From Flavobacterium aquidurense (GTDB lineage: Bacteria > Bacteroidota > Bacteroidia > Flavobacteriales > Flavobacteriaceae): a DNA stretch of 64,000 nucleotides. Shown in pieces: positions 16,447 through 25,502 of this stretch. Numbering within the stretch: the first letter of the stretch is position 1; the number at the start of each line of letters is the position of its first letter. Location of the stretch: positions 310,001-374,000 of the forward strand of contig NZ_JRLF01000010.1 in NCBI RefSeq assembly GCF_001404985.1, in the 5' to 3' direction. The position numbers and the translations under genes were made by a program. The notes below the pieces were generated by a model that saw nothing but the letters and a program-made list of their open reading frames with translations, ran no database searches and was not told the origin of the DNA.

Positions 16447-17166
16447 ATGAATTATAGCAACGAAATAAATTCGGAAGGTTTTACAATTATAGATAATGTT
16501 TATTCTGAAAATGAAATTGAAAAACTGATTTCTTTAATTGAAAACATTACAGAGAATGAAACGGAGAATGCTACTTTTAGAAAATCACAGGATCTATTTG
16601 CAATAAGACAATTTCACAAAGAAATTCCAGAAACGTTGCCTTATATCTTCAATCAGAACTTAAAAGATATTATTGAATTAAATTTTGGTGAGGGATATTT
16701 TATAACCAAATCAATTTATTTTGATAAACCTGAAAAATCGAATTGGTTTGTGGCGTACCATCAGGATTTAACCATTTCAGTTAATAAAAAAATTGAAGCT
16801 GTAAACTTTGAAAACTGGACTGTTAAACAAAATCAGTTTGCAGTACAACCGCCAAAGGAAATCTTGGAAGATAATTTTACCATCAGAATTCATATTGATA
16901 AAACCACAAAAGACAATGGCGCTTTGAAAGTCATAAATAATTCGCACTCAAAAGGTATTTTAAGAATTGAAAAACTGGATTTTGAAAAAGAAAAAGAAAC
17001 CATTTGCGAAGTTGAAAAAGGCGGAATCATGATCATGAAACCTCTTTTATTTCATGCTTCAAACAAAACTACCAATAACGAAAGAAGAAGGGTTATTCAT
17101 ATCGAATTCAGTAAACAACAACTTCCTGATAGATTGGAATGGAGTGAAAAAGTTCTAAGATTCTAA
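16447..17166 (+). CDS. Phytanoyl-CoA dioxygenase (PhyH) family oxygenase
   Basis: 239 residues. Fe(II)/2-oxoglutarate-dependent oxygenase fold: the HXD pair is H105/D107 (VAYHQDLTIS), the distal histidine is H203 (MKPLLFHASN), with a following arginine near 214 that would bind 2-oxoglutarate (NNERRRVIHIEF). DNGALKVINNSHSKG matches the family's DENGCLRVIPGSH block. Substrate cannot be predicted. Alone between two intergenic regions with no clear operon partner. Confidence 0.85.
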   Translation: MNYSNEINSEGFTIIDNVYSENEIEKLISLIENITENETENATFRKSQDLFAIRQFHKEIPETLPYIFNQNLKDIIELNFGEGYFITKSIYFDKPEKSNWFVAYHQDLTISVNKKIEAVNFENWTVKQNQFAVQPPKEILEDNFTIRIHIDKTTKDNGALKVINNSHSKGILRIEKLDFEKEKETICEVEKGGIMIMKPLLFHASNKTTNNERRRVIHIEFSKQQLPDRLEWSEKVLRF

Positions 17167-17276
17167 TGCGCTAAAGTTCCGGGCTTCTTTAAATTAAAAA
17201 AATTAAAGTCTTAGTACTTCTGAAGTTTTCAAAACTATTACTGAAATTTGATGGTTAATCAAATTATCTAACTTTT

Positions 17277-17370
17277 ACAATTTCGACCGAAGGGAGAAAT
17301 CACACTCGTAAATCGACATAGATTGAAGACTTTCTTTGCTAAGTTTCTTGTATGATTTCTCCCTTAATCT
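17277..17370. repeat. Short inverted repeat (AGGGAGAAATCA arms)
   Basis: AGGGAGAAATCA (17291-17302) and TGATTTCTCCCT (17353-17364) are perfect complements flanking a 50-nt loop; the left side begins TTTCGACCGAAGGG. A related fragment (GTCATTTCGAGAAAAGAGAAATC) in two parts is near 16367-16390. Confidence 0.6.
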
Positions 17371-17391
17371 GACGTAAATACATAATATTAT

Positions 17392-17432
17392 AAAAGGCTT
17401 TAGCCAAACATTTCGTTTTGGCTAAAGCCTTT
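17392..17432. terminator. Bidirectional intrinsic terminator
   Basis: AAAAGGCTTTAGCCAAA and TTTGGCTAAAGCCTTTT form a near-perfect 17-bp stem around a short CATTTCG loop, with A and T tracts on both sides. Lies between convergent PhyH and PAP2 genes. Confidence 0.85.
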
Positions 17433-17533
17433 TATATTGGGTTGATTTTTTAATCCTCAAACTAAATGAGGAAGTAATTCAAAAACTGATATATAATTTG
17501 ATCTTAATTTTCTTTTTTGGAAAGCTGGAATCC

Positions 17534-17602
17534 TAGCCCAGATAGAAGTGTAAATCCTTTTGTGCCGGGGTTCGGCATAAAAGATTGAAACGAATAGCTG
17601 GA
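17534..17602 (+). repeat. 69-nt structured dispersed repeat, copy A
   Basis: Begins TAGCCCAGATAGAAGTG and ends GAAACGAATAGCTGGA; the core TTTTGTGCCGGGGTTCGGCATAAAA is a stem-loop (TTTTGTGCC / GGCATAAAA). It differs from copy D (57181-57249) at about nine positions over the same 69 nt. Shares end blocks with copies B and C on the minus strand. Confidence 0.85.
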
Positions 17603-17617
17603 AATAGCTCTTGAAAA

Positions 17618-18181
17618 TTATCCAGGAAAATATTGGGGCTTTAATTTTCGATATACCAAATACAGTAAAAATCCGAAAAGTGCTCCAAAGAAATAGCCTG
17701 TAAGGATATCACCAGGATAATGCAATCCCAGATAAATCCTGCTATAAGCAAAAATTAGAGGCCATAAAAACAAGAATCCCAAATACCTGAAATGGCGTTT
17801 TAAAATCAGAAATAAAAAAGTCGCCACTGCCATTGTATTTGCAGCATGTCCTGAGAAAAAACTATACGATTGTCTCACTTGAACAACACGAATAATCGAA
17901 TTGATTTCAGGATTATTACAAGGGCGTAAACGCTGAAAAGTATGTTTAAACAAATTTGTTGTCTGATCCGTGAAAGCAATAAGAATTGCAATAAAAAGCA
18001 GTACGTATAAGGTTTGTTTTCCTCCTATTTTTTTATAAATAAGATAAAACATTAATAGAAAAAGCGGTGTCCAATTTAACTGACTGGTGATAATCAACCA
18101 AAATTTATCGTATGTTTCAGATCCTAAACCGTTAAGATATACCAATAGTCTGGTATCTAATTCTAATATTTTTTCAAGCAT
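17618..18181 (-). CDS. PAP2-family membrane phosphatase
   Basis: 187 residues with about five membrane helices. All three phosphatase motifs are present: KHTFQRLRP (KX6RP), FSGH (PSGH variant with F), and SRIYLGLHYPGD (SRX5HX3D). Likely dephosphorylates undecaprenyl diphosphate or a phospholipid phosphate at the outer face of the inner membrane; the precise substrate is not determinable. Its ATG overlaps the stop of the TatA-like gene upstream (TAATG), so translation is coupled. Confidence 0.9.
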   Translation of the reverse strand: MLEKILELDTRLLVYLNGLGSETYDKFWLIITSQLNWTPLFLLMFYLIYKKIGGKQTLYVLLFIAILIAFTDQTTNLFKHTFQRLRPCNNPEINSIIRVVQVRQSYSFFSGHAANTMAVATFLFLILKRHFRYLGFLFLWPLIFAYSRIYLGLHYPGDILTGYFFGALFGFLLYLVYRKLKPQYFPG

Positions 18182-18528
18182 TATAGTTGGCGTTTGACAG
18201 GTCCTGAGATAGAATCAATATCTTCTTTTACTTTATCTATTTCTGTAGTTGTTTCTCCTAATAGATTAGTTGAGTCACTTAATAAGTTCGCTTTTGCATC
18301 ATTTATTTGCGCATTAATATTGCCTGTGATACTGTTTAAAGAGTTCCTATCAAGACCATTGGCCTCTGCTCCTTTATGAATCTCACTTTTAATATCATTG
18401 GTTGCATTTTTTAATTGTGCCATAGCTTTTCCCATTGTACGGGCAATTTCCGGCACTTTGTCTGAACCAAAAAGCATTAATACTATAAACAGTATAAAAA
18501 CTAGTTCTCCTCCTCCTATACCAAACAT
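18181..18528 (-). CDS. Twin-arginine translocase TatA/TatB-like subunit
   Basis: 115 residues. One short N-terminal membrane helix (GIGGGELVFILFIVLMLFG), the hinge FGSDKVPEIARTMGKAMAQLK typical of TatA/Hcf106, then a long amphipathic and charged tail of about 75 residues, longer than TatA and similar to TatB. No tatC is adjacent. One-base overlap with the PAP2 gene. Subtype (A or B) left open. Confidence 0.88.
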   Translation of the reverse strand: MFGIGGGELVFILFIVLMLFGSDKVPEIARTMGKAMAQLKNATNDIKSEIHKGAEANGLDRNSLNSITGNINAQINDAKANLLSDSTNLLGETTTEIDKVKEDIDSISGPVKRQL

Positions 18529-18593
18529 ATCTTTTATTTTTGTGTGACAACAAAGATATTAAATTTTGAAGTGCACAGTTTTAAAATTTACTT

Positions 18594-18624
18594 AAAAAAA
18601 AAGACTCTTTTCAGAGTCTTTTGC
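18594..18624 (-). terminator. Intrinsic terminator after the M1 peptidase operon
   Basis: AAAAGACTC / GAGTCTTTT stem with TTTTCA loop and a T-run on the minus strand, 9 nt past the stop at 18633. Confidence 0.85.
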
Positions 18625-18632
18625 ATTTGTTT

Positions 18633-20870
18633 TTAGTCAAATTTTGATTTTTGTTCAACTTTTGGCCATGAATTATTGGTTACATCAATATCAGCTGTCA
18701 TTAATTTTGGATCTATCTGAATACTTTTGATTGCTTTTGAAGTAGCATATACTTTTCTGGCTGTATCATTGTTTTTTCTCCATATTTGAGCCGGATATTG
18801 ATAATTATCTTTTGTTCCGTCTTCATAGGTAATTTCAACAAGAATTGGCATTATCATTCCGCCTGGCTTATTAAACTCTACTTCATAGAAGTATTTAGGC
18901 GCATTTAATTCTGCTTTTTCCTCCGCTGTAAAAGTCTGGCTTATGTAATCCGCCAAAGGTTTTACATCTTCAACTTTTAAAGCTTTTTTATTTGCTGAAC
19001 TTACTTCAACATTATCTCCGGCAACTAAATAAACGAATGGTCCTTTCTCGAATCCAAAACGTCCTTTTTTCACTTTTACATCTTTAATATCTGCTGTTGG
19101 AGTTTCAGAGACATAATATTGTTTCACGTCTTTGATTCCGATATCTACAAAATCTGTCGAATAAAACCATCCTCTAAAAAACCAGTCTAAATCTACAGCA
19201 GAAGCATCTTCCATAGTTCTAAAAAAATCTTCAGGCGTTGGATGTTTAAATTTCCATCTGTTTGCGTATGTTTTAAACGCATAATCAAACAATTCTCTTC
19301 CCATTACTACTTCTCTCAAAATATTAAGTCCTGTAGCAGGTTTTCCGTAAGCATTATTTCCAAATTGGTGAATCGTTTCAGAATTGGACATAATAGGCTC
19401 TAAAAACTTTTGATCCCCACTCATGTAAGGAACAATATTTTTTGCAGGACCACGTCTTGAAGGAAAGTTTGGATCTAATTCCTGTTCTGCCAAATATTCT
19501 AAAAATGAGTTTAGACCTTCATCCATCCAAGTCCATTGACGCTCATCTGAGTTTACAATCATTGGGAAAAAAGTGTGCCCTACTTCATGAATTACAACAC
19601 CAATCATTCCGTTTTTAACTTCTTTACTGGTAACTCCATTTTCATCCGGGCGACCAAAATTCCAGCAAATCATAGGATATTCCATCCCTTGATCTTCTGC
19701 AGAAACTGATACTGCTTTTGGATAAGGATAGTCGAAAGTATGAGAGGAATAGCTTTTTAAGGTATGAGCGACAACCATTGTAGACGTTTCTCCCCAAAGC
19801 GGATTTGCTTCTTTTGGATAAACAGATTCAGCCATAACTACTCTATTGCCAATTTTTACGGCCATTGCATCATAAATGAATTTTCTTGAAGAAGCAATTC
19901 CGAAATCACGTACATTCTTCGCACTGAATTTCCATGTTTTTTTCTTTTCAGAGAAACCTTTTTCAGCAGCTTCAGCCTCGGCTTGCGTTACAATTACAAC
20001 AGGCTTATCAAAAGATTTTTGAGCTTGTTCGTAACGTTTTACCTGTTCTGGTGTAAAAACTTCACTTCTGTTTGTTAATTCTCCTGTAGCATCAATTACG
20101 TGATCTGCAGGAACGGTAATATTTACATCAAAATTACCAAAAGGCAATGCAAATTCTCCACTTCCCCAGAACTGCATATTCTGCCAGCCTTCGACATCAT
20201 TATACACAGCCATTCTTGGATAAAACTGAGCGATTACATATAATTTATTTCCGTCTTTCTCGAACAATTCATAACCTGAACGTCCGCCTTCTTTTCTATA
20301 ATTATTAACATTATACCACCATTTTATAGCCAATGAAATTTTTTCACCCGGTTTTAACGGAGTTACCAAATTGATACGCATCATGGTTTCGTTGATGGTA
20401 TATGACATTGAATTTCCTTTTGCGTCTTTTACTTGTTCAATATTAAAACCACGCTCAAGATCCTTCTTTAGATATTTACTTGAGAAACCATCAAGAGGTA
20501 AAACCTGATTGATTTTTTCACTTTCTGCCAGTGATGTCTGCGTTTTTGCTTTGGCCTGATTTTGGTCTAACTGAATCCATAAATATTCTAAACTGTCCGG
20601 CGAATTATTTGAATACGTAATAACTTCAGAACCATTTATTTTTGAATTTTTATCATCTAATTCAATATCAATTTTATAATCTGCCTGTTGTTGATAATAT
20701 GCTGGTCCCGGAGCTCCAGATGCTGTACGAAACATATTAGGTGTTGCCAGCAAATCATACATTTGGCTAAATTTGTTCGTATCGTACTTCCCTTGTTGTT
20801 TTGGGGCAACTGTTTTCTCCTGAGCGATTAAGATTGCAGGAAAAATCAATAATAATGAAAGTTTTTTCAT
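18633..20870 (-). CDS. Secreted M1-family zinc metallopeptidase
   Basis: 745 residues. Signal peptide (MKKLSLLLIFPAILIAQ). Zinc site HEVGH with the glutamate 18 residues on (VIHEVGHTFFPM ... WMDEGLNSFLEYL), the exact HEXXH-X18-E of gluzincins. The exopeptidase block is GMEYPMI, in place of the usual GAMEN. No type IX sorting domain was recognised at the C-terminus (ends PKVEQKSKFD). Last gene of a chain running from 23664; 66 nt separate it from the DUF6702-like gene. Confidence 0.93.
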   Translation of the reverse strand: MKKLSLLLIFPAILIAQEKTVAPKQQGKYDTNKFSQMYDLLATPNMFRTASGAPGPAYYQQQADYKIDIELDDKNSKINGSEVITYSNNSPDSLEYLWIQLDQNQAKAKTQTSLAESEKINQVLPLDGFSSKYLKKDLERGFNIEQVKDAKGNSMSYTINETMMRINLVTPLKPGEKISLAIKWWYNVNNYRKEGGRSGYELFEKDGNKLYVIAQFYPRMAVYNDVEGWQNMQFWGSGEFALPFGNFDVNITVPADHVIDATGELTNRSEVFTPEQVKRYEQAQKSFDKPVVIVTQAEAEAAEKGFSEKKKTWKFSAKNVRDFGIASSRKFIYDAMAVKIGNRVVMAESVYPKEANPLWGETSTMVVAHTLKSYSSHTFDYPYPKAVSVSAEDQGMEYPMICWNFGRPDENGVTSKEVKNGMIGVVIHEVGHTFFPMIVNSDERQWTWMDEGLNSFLEYLAEQELDPNFPSRRGPAKNIVPYMSGDQKFLEPIMSNSETIHQFGNNAYGKPATGLNILREVVMGRELFDYAFKTYANRWKFKHPTPEDFFRTMEDASAVDLDWFFRGWFYSTDFVDIGIKDVKQYYVSETPTADIKDVKVKKGRFGFEKGPFVYLVAGDNVEVSSANKKALKVEDVKPLADYISQTFTAEEKAELNAPKYFYEVEFNKPGGMIMPILVEITYEDGTKDNYQYPAQIWRKNNDTARKVYATSKAIKSIQIDPKLMTADIDVTNNSWPKVEQKSKFD

Positions 20871-20936
20871 AAATTTTTAATAGTAATTTTGTCAGGCTGT
20901 GAAAATAATAATTAAAACAACAATCTTATATATTCT

Positions 20937-21443
20937 TTAATACTTTAACACTTCTTTCCTTGAAGATTCTGTAAAAAGAACACTCTTTTTGACACCAAAT
21001 GCTGAAATATGTGTAATGTTTTGCTGTTCAGCATTCCAATCAACTAAAATAGTATTGGAGATTTCAATTGTTTTAAATTTATCGATGTCTTTTATTCGGG
21101 AATAACAAACTAAAACATCACCTGCTTCTACTTCTTTAGATAAAAAAGTAATGTTTTTTGACTGGCCGTTTATTTTTATAGTGAAATTTTCAGACAGATA
21201 TTTTTTCAATAAATCAATATCAGCCTGTGTTTCCTTATCAGTACCAACGTAAGTTTTTTGATGGTACTTTTTTTCCATCCCGTTATTCAAATCATCGATA
21301 AAAATTCGGGAAGTTATCTGAATCATTTTTTTCTCAGATGCATAATTGACCTGAAAAATCCCCATATAAAATTTATGGAATGAAAAAGAAGAAAGCGACA
21401 GAAACAATATCCCGATTAAAGGATAGATTACTCTATTTTTCAT
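20937..21443 (-). CDS. DUF6702-like secreted protein
   Basis: 168 residues. N-terminal signal or anchor (YPLIGILFLSLSSFSFHKFYMGIFQVNY), then ITSRIFIDDLNNGMEKKYHQKTY, the HKFY...Q..Y...ITSRIFIDDLE pattern I associate with DUF6702 in flavobacteria. Function unknown. Overlaps the preceding gene by 4 nt (ATGA) and precedes the M1 peptidase, an arrangement common in this group (recollection, not verified). Confidence 0.72.
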   Translation of the reverse strand: MKNRVIYPLIGILFLSLSSFSFHKFYMGIFQVNYASEKKMIQITSRIFIDDLNNGMEKKYHQKTYVGTDKETQADIDLLKKYLSENFTIKINGQSKNITFLSKEVEAGDVLVCYSRIKDIDKFKTIEISNTILVDWNAEQQNITHISAFGVKKSVLFTESSRKEVLKY

Positions 21444-22192
21444 TTTGCAGAAACATTCACTTTTTTGAATTCCTTATTTTTAGTAATCAGAAAATCCATT
21501 AATTCAAATTTTTGATCAGGATCAAGATGTCTTTTTGATTCAGGATCATTAGAACAATACATCAAAAACAATTCGATTTCATCATCTTTCAGACCTAATG
21601 TTTTTGTAAAAAAATCAGGTTGAAAGTTTGCTCTGGAATATTCTATAAAAGCCATATCTGATATAACTTCTTCTTTTACCTCATCATTTTTAGAAAGAAG
21701 CTTTTTAACATCTTTAAAAATTCTGACAAAATCAGTTCCGTATTTAACAGTCTGATCAGAATACATTACAGTATTTTTGGCTGTAGATTGTTTATCATCT
21801 TCAAACTGCATGTCCACAATTTTTTGGGATCCGCCACTAAGCGATTTCACTTTAAGATCTTTATGAACCAGAACCTCTTTAAGTTCATTGCTTACCAAAT
21901 TAAGAGGTACTGAAAAAAGAACTTCTGCGCAATCTTTCTCTGTTAAAATAATTTTCTTGGATTGAAACGCTAATCCTGTAAATAACAAAGTATCTTTAGG
22001 TCTTGCCATAATATCAAATAGTCCGTTTGTACCAATAAAGGTCCTCACATTGGCATTAATATTCATTACATAACCGCTTTCGATCGCTAAAGTATTATTA
22101 ACTGCCTGACCATGTAACGGCTTCCTTGAATTTTGCCCAAGTACAACCTGGCAAATTAAGCATACAACGAGTATTCCTAGTTTATTTTTCAT
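21440..22192 (-). CDS. CarboxypepD_reg-like secreted protein (paralog 3)
   Basis: 250 residues. Signal peptide (LGILVVCLICQVVLGQ). The N-terminal part (GQAVNNTLAIESGYVMNINANVRTFIGTNGLFDIMARPKDTLLF in outline) follows the carboxypeptidase-D regulatory-like plan: short beta domain with a glycine-bounded turn and AxxxDTLLFTGLAFQ. The C-terminal half is helical and shared in outline with the two genes before it. Overlaps the previous gene by 11 nt and the next by 4 nt. No enzymatic motif. Confidence 0.7.
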   Translation of the reverse strand: MKNKLGILVVCLICQVVLGQNSRKPLHGQAVNNTLAIESGYVMNINANVRTFIGTNGLFDIMARPKDTLLFTGLAFQSKKIILTEKDCAEVLFSVPLNLVSNELKEVLVHKDLKVKSLSGGSQKIVDMQFEDDKQSTAKNTVMYSDQTVKYGTDFVRIFKDVKKLLSKNDEVKEEVISDMAFIEYSRANFQPDFFTKTLGLKDDEIELFLMYCSNDPESKRHLDPDQKFELMDFLITKNKEFKKVNVSAK

Positions 22193-22910
22193 TTTCGAGA
22201 ATTGTTAAATATTTCCGTGCTAAATCTGTTATTAAAAACATACTCATTGTTTTGTTCTTAGTATTCAAAGATACAGCAAATTCGGCATCATCTACACAAT
22301 ATAATTGAAATCCTTTGATATCTTCGGCAGGAATTTTCAATCTTTCTGTATAATAATTCTCATCAAAAAGGTATTCTATTTTTCTAAAAAGCATCTCTTT
22401 TTTCTCGACATTTACCTCTTTTTTAAGCATTGCGGTTCGTCCGGAAATTTTATTAAGTAGCTTATCCACAGAAGTGGAAGTTGCCGTATATACTTTTCTT
22501 TCGGCTGGTGTGTATTTTTTTTGACCGTATGGAATAATTCCTAAATTTTCAGCTGTAACATTCGCATTTTCATTTACAATCACTTCCTTCAATTCTACTT
22601 CTTTAGGAGTCATTTTGATCACAATAGAACTTACAGTTAAGTCTTCGGCTGTAATGCGTCGCTTAACCGGATCCAGATTAACGGCTGAAAAAACTAAAAC
22701 ATCTCCTTCTTTTACAACAATAGAAAACATCCCGCCTGCATCTGAAACAGCGGTGACCTGAGTAGTATTATTGATAATATTTACTCCTTCAACATTTGAT
22801 GATTCCTCAAATATTTGTCCTGAAATTTCTTTGTAAGCCGTTTTTTGCCCAAAACCAAACTGAACAACCAATAAAAAAAATACAATATGTAAAATGTTAT
22901 TTATTCTCAC
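22182..22910 (-). CDS. CarboxypepD_reg-like secreted protein (paralog 2)
   Basis: 242 residues from a GTG start (GTGAGAATAAAT) that overlaps the upstream gene by 14 nt. Signal peptide (ILHIVFFLLVVQFGFGQ). CarboxypepD_reg-like domain about 28-110: ISGQIFEESSNVEGVNIINNTTQVTAVSDAGG then MFSIVVKEGDVLVFSAV. C-terminal half has LGIIPYGQKKYTPAERKVYTATS and ISGRTAMLKKEV, both shared with paralog 1. Domain is a likely protein-interaction or assembly module; role unknown. Confidence 0.75.
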   Translation of the reverse strand: MRINNILHIVFFLLVVQFGFGQKTAYKEISGQIFEESSNVEGVNIINNTTQVTAVSDAGGMFSIVVKEGDVLVFSAVNLDPVKRRITAEDLTVSSIVIKMTPKEVELKEVIVNENANVTAENLGIIPYGQKKYTPAERKVYTATSTSVDKLLNKISGRTAMLKKEVNVEKKEMLFRKIEYLFDENYYTERLKIPAEDIKGFQLYCVDDAEFAVSLNTKNKTMSMFLITDLARKYLTILENEK

Positions 22911-23664
22911 TTGCTATTATCTCTTTATATTTTACAGCCAATTCTCCCAATAAAAACTCTGTAGATGTTTTATTTTTAGAATTCAAAATCACTGTGAATT
23001 TATCATTTTCGACTGCATAATATTCAAATCCTTTTACATATTCTGCCGGAATTTTTAATCGGTCAACAAAATGATCCAGCGTAAACATACGCTCTAAAAG
23101 TTTCATAAAAAACTCTTTTTTCTCGACAGCAACTTCTTTTTTAAGCATTGCCGTACGACCTGAGAAAAAATTCAATAAAGGATCTGCAGAAATCGAACCT
23201 CCGGCCATTGTACCCGCAGTCGCAGTTGCGTTTAACGCCGTAGCAGTATGCAATTTTCTCTCTGCCTCTGTATATGATTTTTGATCACCAGGGATAATCC
23301 CCAAAGAAACAGCATTGATTCCGCTATAATTTCTAACCACAACTTCCTGCAGCTGATGCATGACCATATTAAGTTTTACAGTAAAGTTGATATCTGAAAA
23401 ATTCTCAGGGGTTAGCAAAACCCTGTTTTCTTTGAATTGTATCGACGAAAAAACAAGCATCTCTCCCGGTTTTGCAGGAATAGAAAATGTACCGGAAGCA
23501 TCTGTTGTTGTCATAACTTCGGTTTGGGCATTCACAACATAAACCCCTTCTAAATCAGAAGCACCAGAAACAATTCGTCCATTGACAATAGTACCGTCCT
23601 GATTTTGAGACCAGCCATTTTGACTCAAAACAACAATTAAAAAACATAAAATTTTAGTAGTCAA
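22897..23664 (-). CDS. CarboxypepD_reg-like secreted protein (paralog 1)
   Basis: 255 residues from a TTG start at 23664 (TTGACTACTAAAATT; no upstream ATG). Signal peptide (ILCFLIVVLSQNGWSQ). Domain about 25-110: VNGRIVSGASDLEGVYVVNA then GTFSIPAKPGEMLVFSSIQF. C-terminal blocks LGIIPGDQKSYTEAERKLHTAT and FSGRTAMLKKEVAVEKKEF match paralog 2. First gene of a five-gene chain (three paralogs, DUF6702-like, M1 peptidase) that is overlapping except for the last step. Confidence 0.75.
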   Translation of the reverse strand: MTTKILCFLIVVLSQNGWSQNQDGTIVNGRIVSGASDLEGVYVVNAQTEVMTTTDASGTFSIPAKPGEMLVFSSIQFKENRVLLTPENFSDINFTVKLNMVMHQLQEVVVRNYSGINAVSLGIIPGDQKSYTEAERKLHTATALNATATAGTMAGGSISADPLLNFFSGRTAMLKKEVAVEKKEFFMKLLERMFTLDHFVDRLKIPAEYVKGFEYYAVENDKFTVILNSKNKTSTEFLLGELAVKYKEIIASENK

Positions 23665-23828
23665 AGTAGCAAAAGATTAAATTTATTCCTAAAAGTGTAA
23701 AAATATCTTAATGCACTCCAAATTTAGTATTAAGGACTTGGTAAAAATATGTTAATTAAAACTCATTTGTCCATTGCAAAAAAAGAGTTTTTAATATCTT
23801 TAACCTAAACAAATCTGAGTTATTTTTT

Positions 23829-24536
23829 ATGAAAAGTATTATTATTGCCAGCACCTCTACCCTACACGAAGGCAGCTATTTAGAATATTTATTACCTACT
23901 TTGCAATTGCATTTTAAAAATTGCAAAAATATTTTATTTATTCCGTTTGCGAGACCAAGCGGTATTTCACACGACGACTACACCAGAAAAGTTGCACAGG
24001 CATTTGCATCAATAAACATTTCCGTAAAAGGAATTCATGAATTTGAAAATGCCGAAAATGCCATAAAAAATGCTGAAGGAATATTTACCGGAGGCGGAAA
24101 CACTTTTTTATTGGTTACCCAATTATACAAACATAATATCATGCAAATTCTTGCAGAAACAGTAAAAAATGGAACTCCATATTTAGGAACGAGCGCAGGA
24201 AGCAACATTTGTGGCTTATCTATGCAAACCACAAACGACATGCCTATTATTTACCCGCCAAGTTTTCAGACTTTAGGATTAATTCCTTTTAATTTAAATC
24301 CTCATTATTTAGATCCTGACACACAATCTAAACATATGGGAGAAACACGAGAAACCAGAATTAAGGAATTTCATGCCTTTAATGCTATTCCTGTTTTAGG
24401 ATTAAGAGAAGGAAGCTGGCTTGAAGTAAAAGGAGAAAAAATCACTTTGAAAGGAAATTTAAAAGCTCGTTTGTTTCTACAAAATGAAAATCCTCAGGAA
24501 TTAGAAACAGAAAGCGATTTGAGCGCACTAAACTAA
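23829..24536 (+). CDS. pepE: Dipeptidase E (peptidase S51)
   Basis: 235 residues. Cytoplasmic serine peptidase that cleaves Asp-X dipeptides. The nucleophile serine is in LGTSAGSNICG (about residue 123) and the family blocks EGIFTGGGNTFLL and LGLIPFNLNPHYLDPD are present; the C-terminal GLREGSWLEVKG is also typical. A TATCTTTA -7-like box sits about 30 nt before the ATG. Divergent from the M1 operon. Confidence 0.93.
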   Translation: MKSIIIASTSTLHEGSYLEYLLPTLQLHFKNCKNILFIPFARPSGISHDDYTRKVAQAFASINISVKGIHEFENAENAIKNAEGIFTGGGNTFLLVTQLYKHNIMQILAETVKNGTPYLGTSAGSNICGLSMQTTNDMPIIYPPSFQTLGLIPFNLNPHYLDPDTQSKHMGETRETRIKEFHAFNAIPVLGLREGSWLEVKGEKITLKGNLKARLFLQNENPQELETESDLSALN

Positions 24537-24544
24537 TTTTTTTT

Positions 24545-24577
24545 ACCATATAAGTTATATAAGTTCATTTAAAAAAA
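24545..24577 (+). repeat. Dispersed ACCATATAAGT repeat, copy 1
   Basis: ACCATATAAGTTATATAAGT then TCATTTAAAAAAA, nearly identical to the copy at 35478-35509. A degenerate complementary arm (ATAACCTATATGG) is near 24622-24634. Confidence 0.7.
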
Positions 24578-24642
24578 TGGAAGTTCCAAAATTAGAAATT
24601 CCATTTTAGACAAAAACTTTTATAACCTATATGGCTTAAAAA

Positions 24643-24676
24643 CAAAAAATCCCCAAACAATTTGTTTGAGGATTTT
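24643..24676 (-). terminator. Terminator of tRNA-Gly copy 2
   Basis: AAATCCTCAAACAAA / TTTGTTTGGGGATTT stem with one mismatch and a T-run on the minus strand, directly after the tRNA gene. Confidence 0.75.
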
Positions 24677-24680
24677 GAAG

Positions 24681-24753
<73 letters not shown>

Positions 24754-24765
24754 ATTAACAGGGTG

Positions 24766-24773
24766 CAAATATA
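24766..24773 (-). promoter_or_regulatory. -7 box (TATATTTG) of tRNA-Gly copy 2
   Basis: Exact TAnnTTTG match, 12 nt upstream of the mature tRNA 5' end, showing that this copy has its own promoter. Confidence 0.65.
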
Positions 24774-24825
24774 AATAATTAAATGGTTTAAAAAAATAAA
24801 AATCAATAATTATTTAATTTTGATT

Positions 24826-24854
24826 AAAAAACCGAAACAATTAAGTTTCGGTTT
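24826..24854 (-). terminator. Terminator of tRNA-Gly copy 1
   Basis: AAACCGAAAC / GTTTCGGTTT stem, 6-nt loop, T-run on the minus strand, 5 nt past the tRNA. Separates the two tRNA units. Confidence 0.85.
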
Positions 24855-24859
24855 CTTAG

Positions 24860-24932
<73 letters not shown>

Positions 24933-24944
24933 ATTACCGTGGTG

Positions 24945-24952
24945 CAAATATA
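24945..24952 (-). promoter_or_regulatory. -7 box (TATATTTG) of tRNA-Gly copy 1
   Basis: Exact match at the same 12-nt distance as in copy 2; a TTG lies 16 nt further upstream (minus strand). The flanking GCACC is also shared, so promoter and gene were duplicated together. Confidence 0.65.
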
Positions 24953-25502
24953 AAAAATAAGTTAAGTTCAAAACAAGCTTTTTCGCAAAAAAAATCAATT
25001 AAAATCAACAATAAACTATAACGCATTTAAAATTAAAAAGTTATAAGATCAATTATTTTTCAAAAATCACGAATATAACTAAGTAAATACTGTCAAAAGA
25101 AACTTATCTCGCCAAACAGCCCGTTTTAAGAAAAGAAAAAAAACTTCAGGTTAATAGCTCTTTCAATGGTAAGATTAGAAACAATACATCATTTTGGTCT
25201 GTTGACAATAAAGAATTAATAGGAATTATTTCGTTATTCAAAAAAATCAATACTATATTTGCGAAGCAAAATCAAGTTCAATTTTTTGAGATGACAGTTT
25301 TTAGAACTGCATCGCACAAAATATTTGAACAAACTTTAGTTTAAACATTGCGAAACCTACTGCAATACAAACAAAGTTGATCGATTTGGTTTAATGCCAG
25401 AACGCCGCCATAGACTTTTAAAAAATGAACACCAACCCCCAAGGTGAGTCATTTTAAATTAAAGTCGTTGGTGAAAATTATTTAATGTCTAAAAATTTTA
25501 GA
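24953..25502. other. Intergenic region without recognisable content
   Basis: About 550 nt, AT-rich. Short open stretches only (for example ATG at 25292 with 17 codons). I see no gene, tRNA or clear repeat; it could be a decayed gene but no residual protein similarity is apparent. Confidence 0.5.

Larger units (their letters stand above)
17167..17617. other. Intergenic region with two repeats and a bidirectional terminator
   Basis: 451 nt without a gene. It contains an inverted repeat at 17277-17370, a terminator at 17392-17432 and a copy of the 69-nt structured repeat at 17534-17602. Confidence 0.7.

Noticed and set aside
25000..25480. Possible pseudogene between the tRNAs and the transpeptidase
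   Set aside because: No reading frame longer than about 20 codons with recognisable protein similarity; kept as unexplained intergenic DNA.
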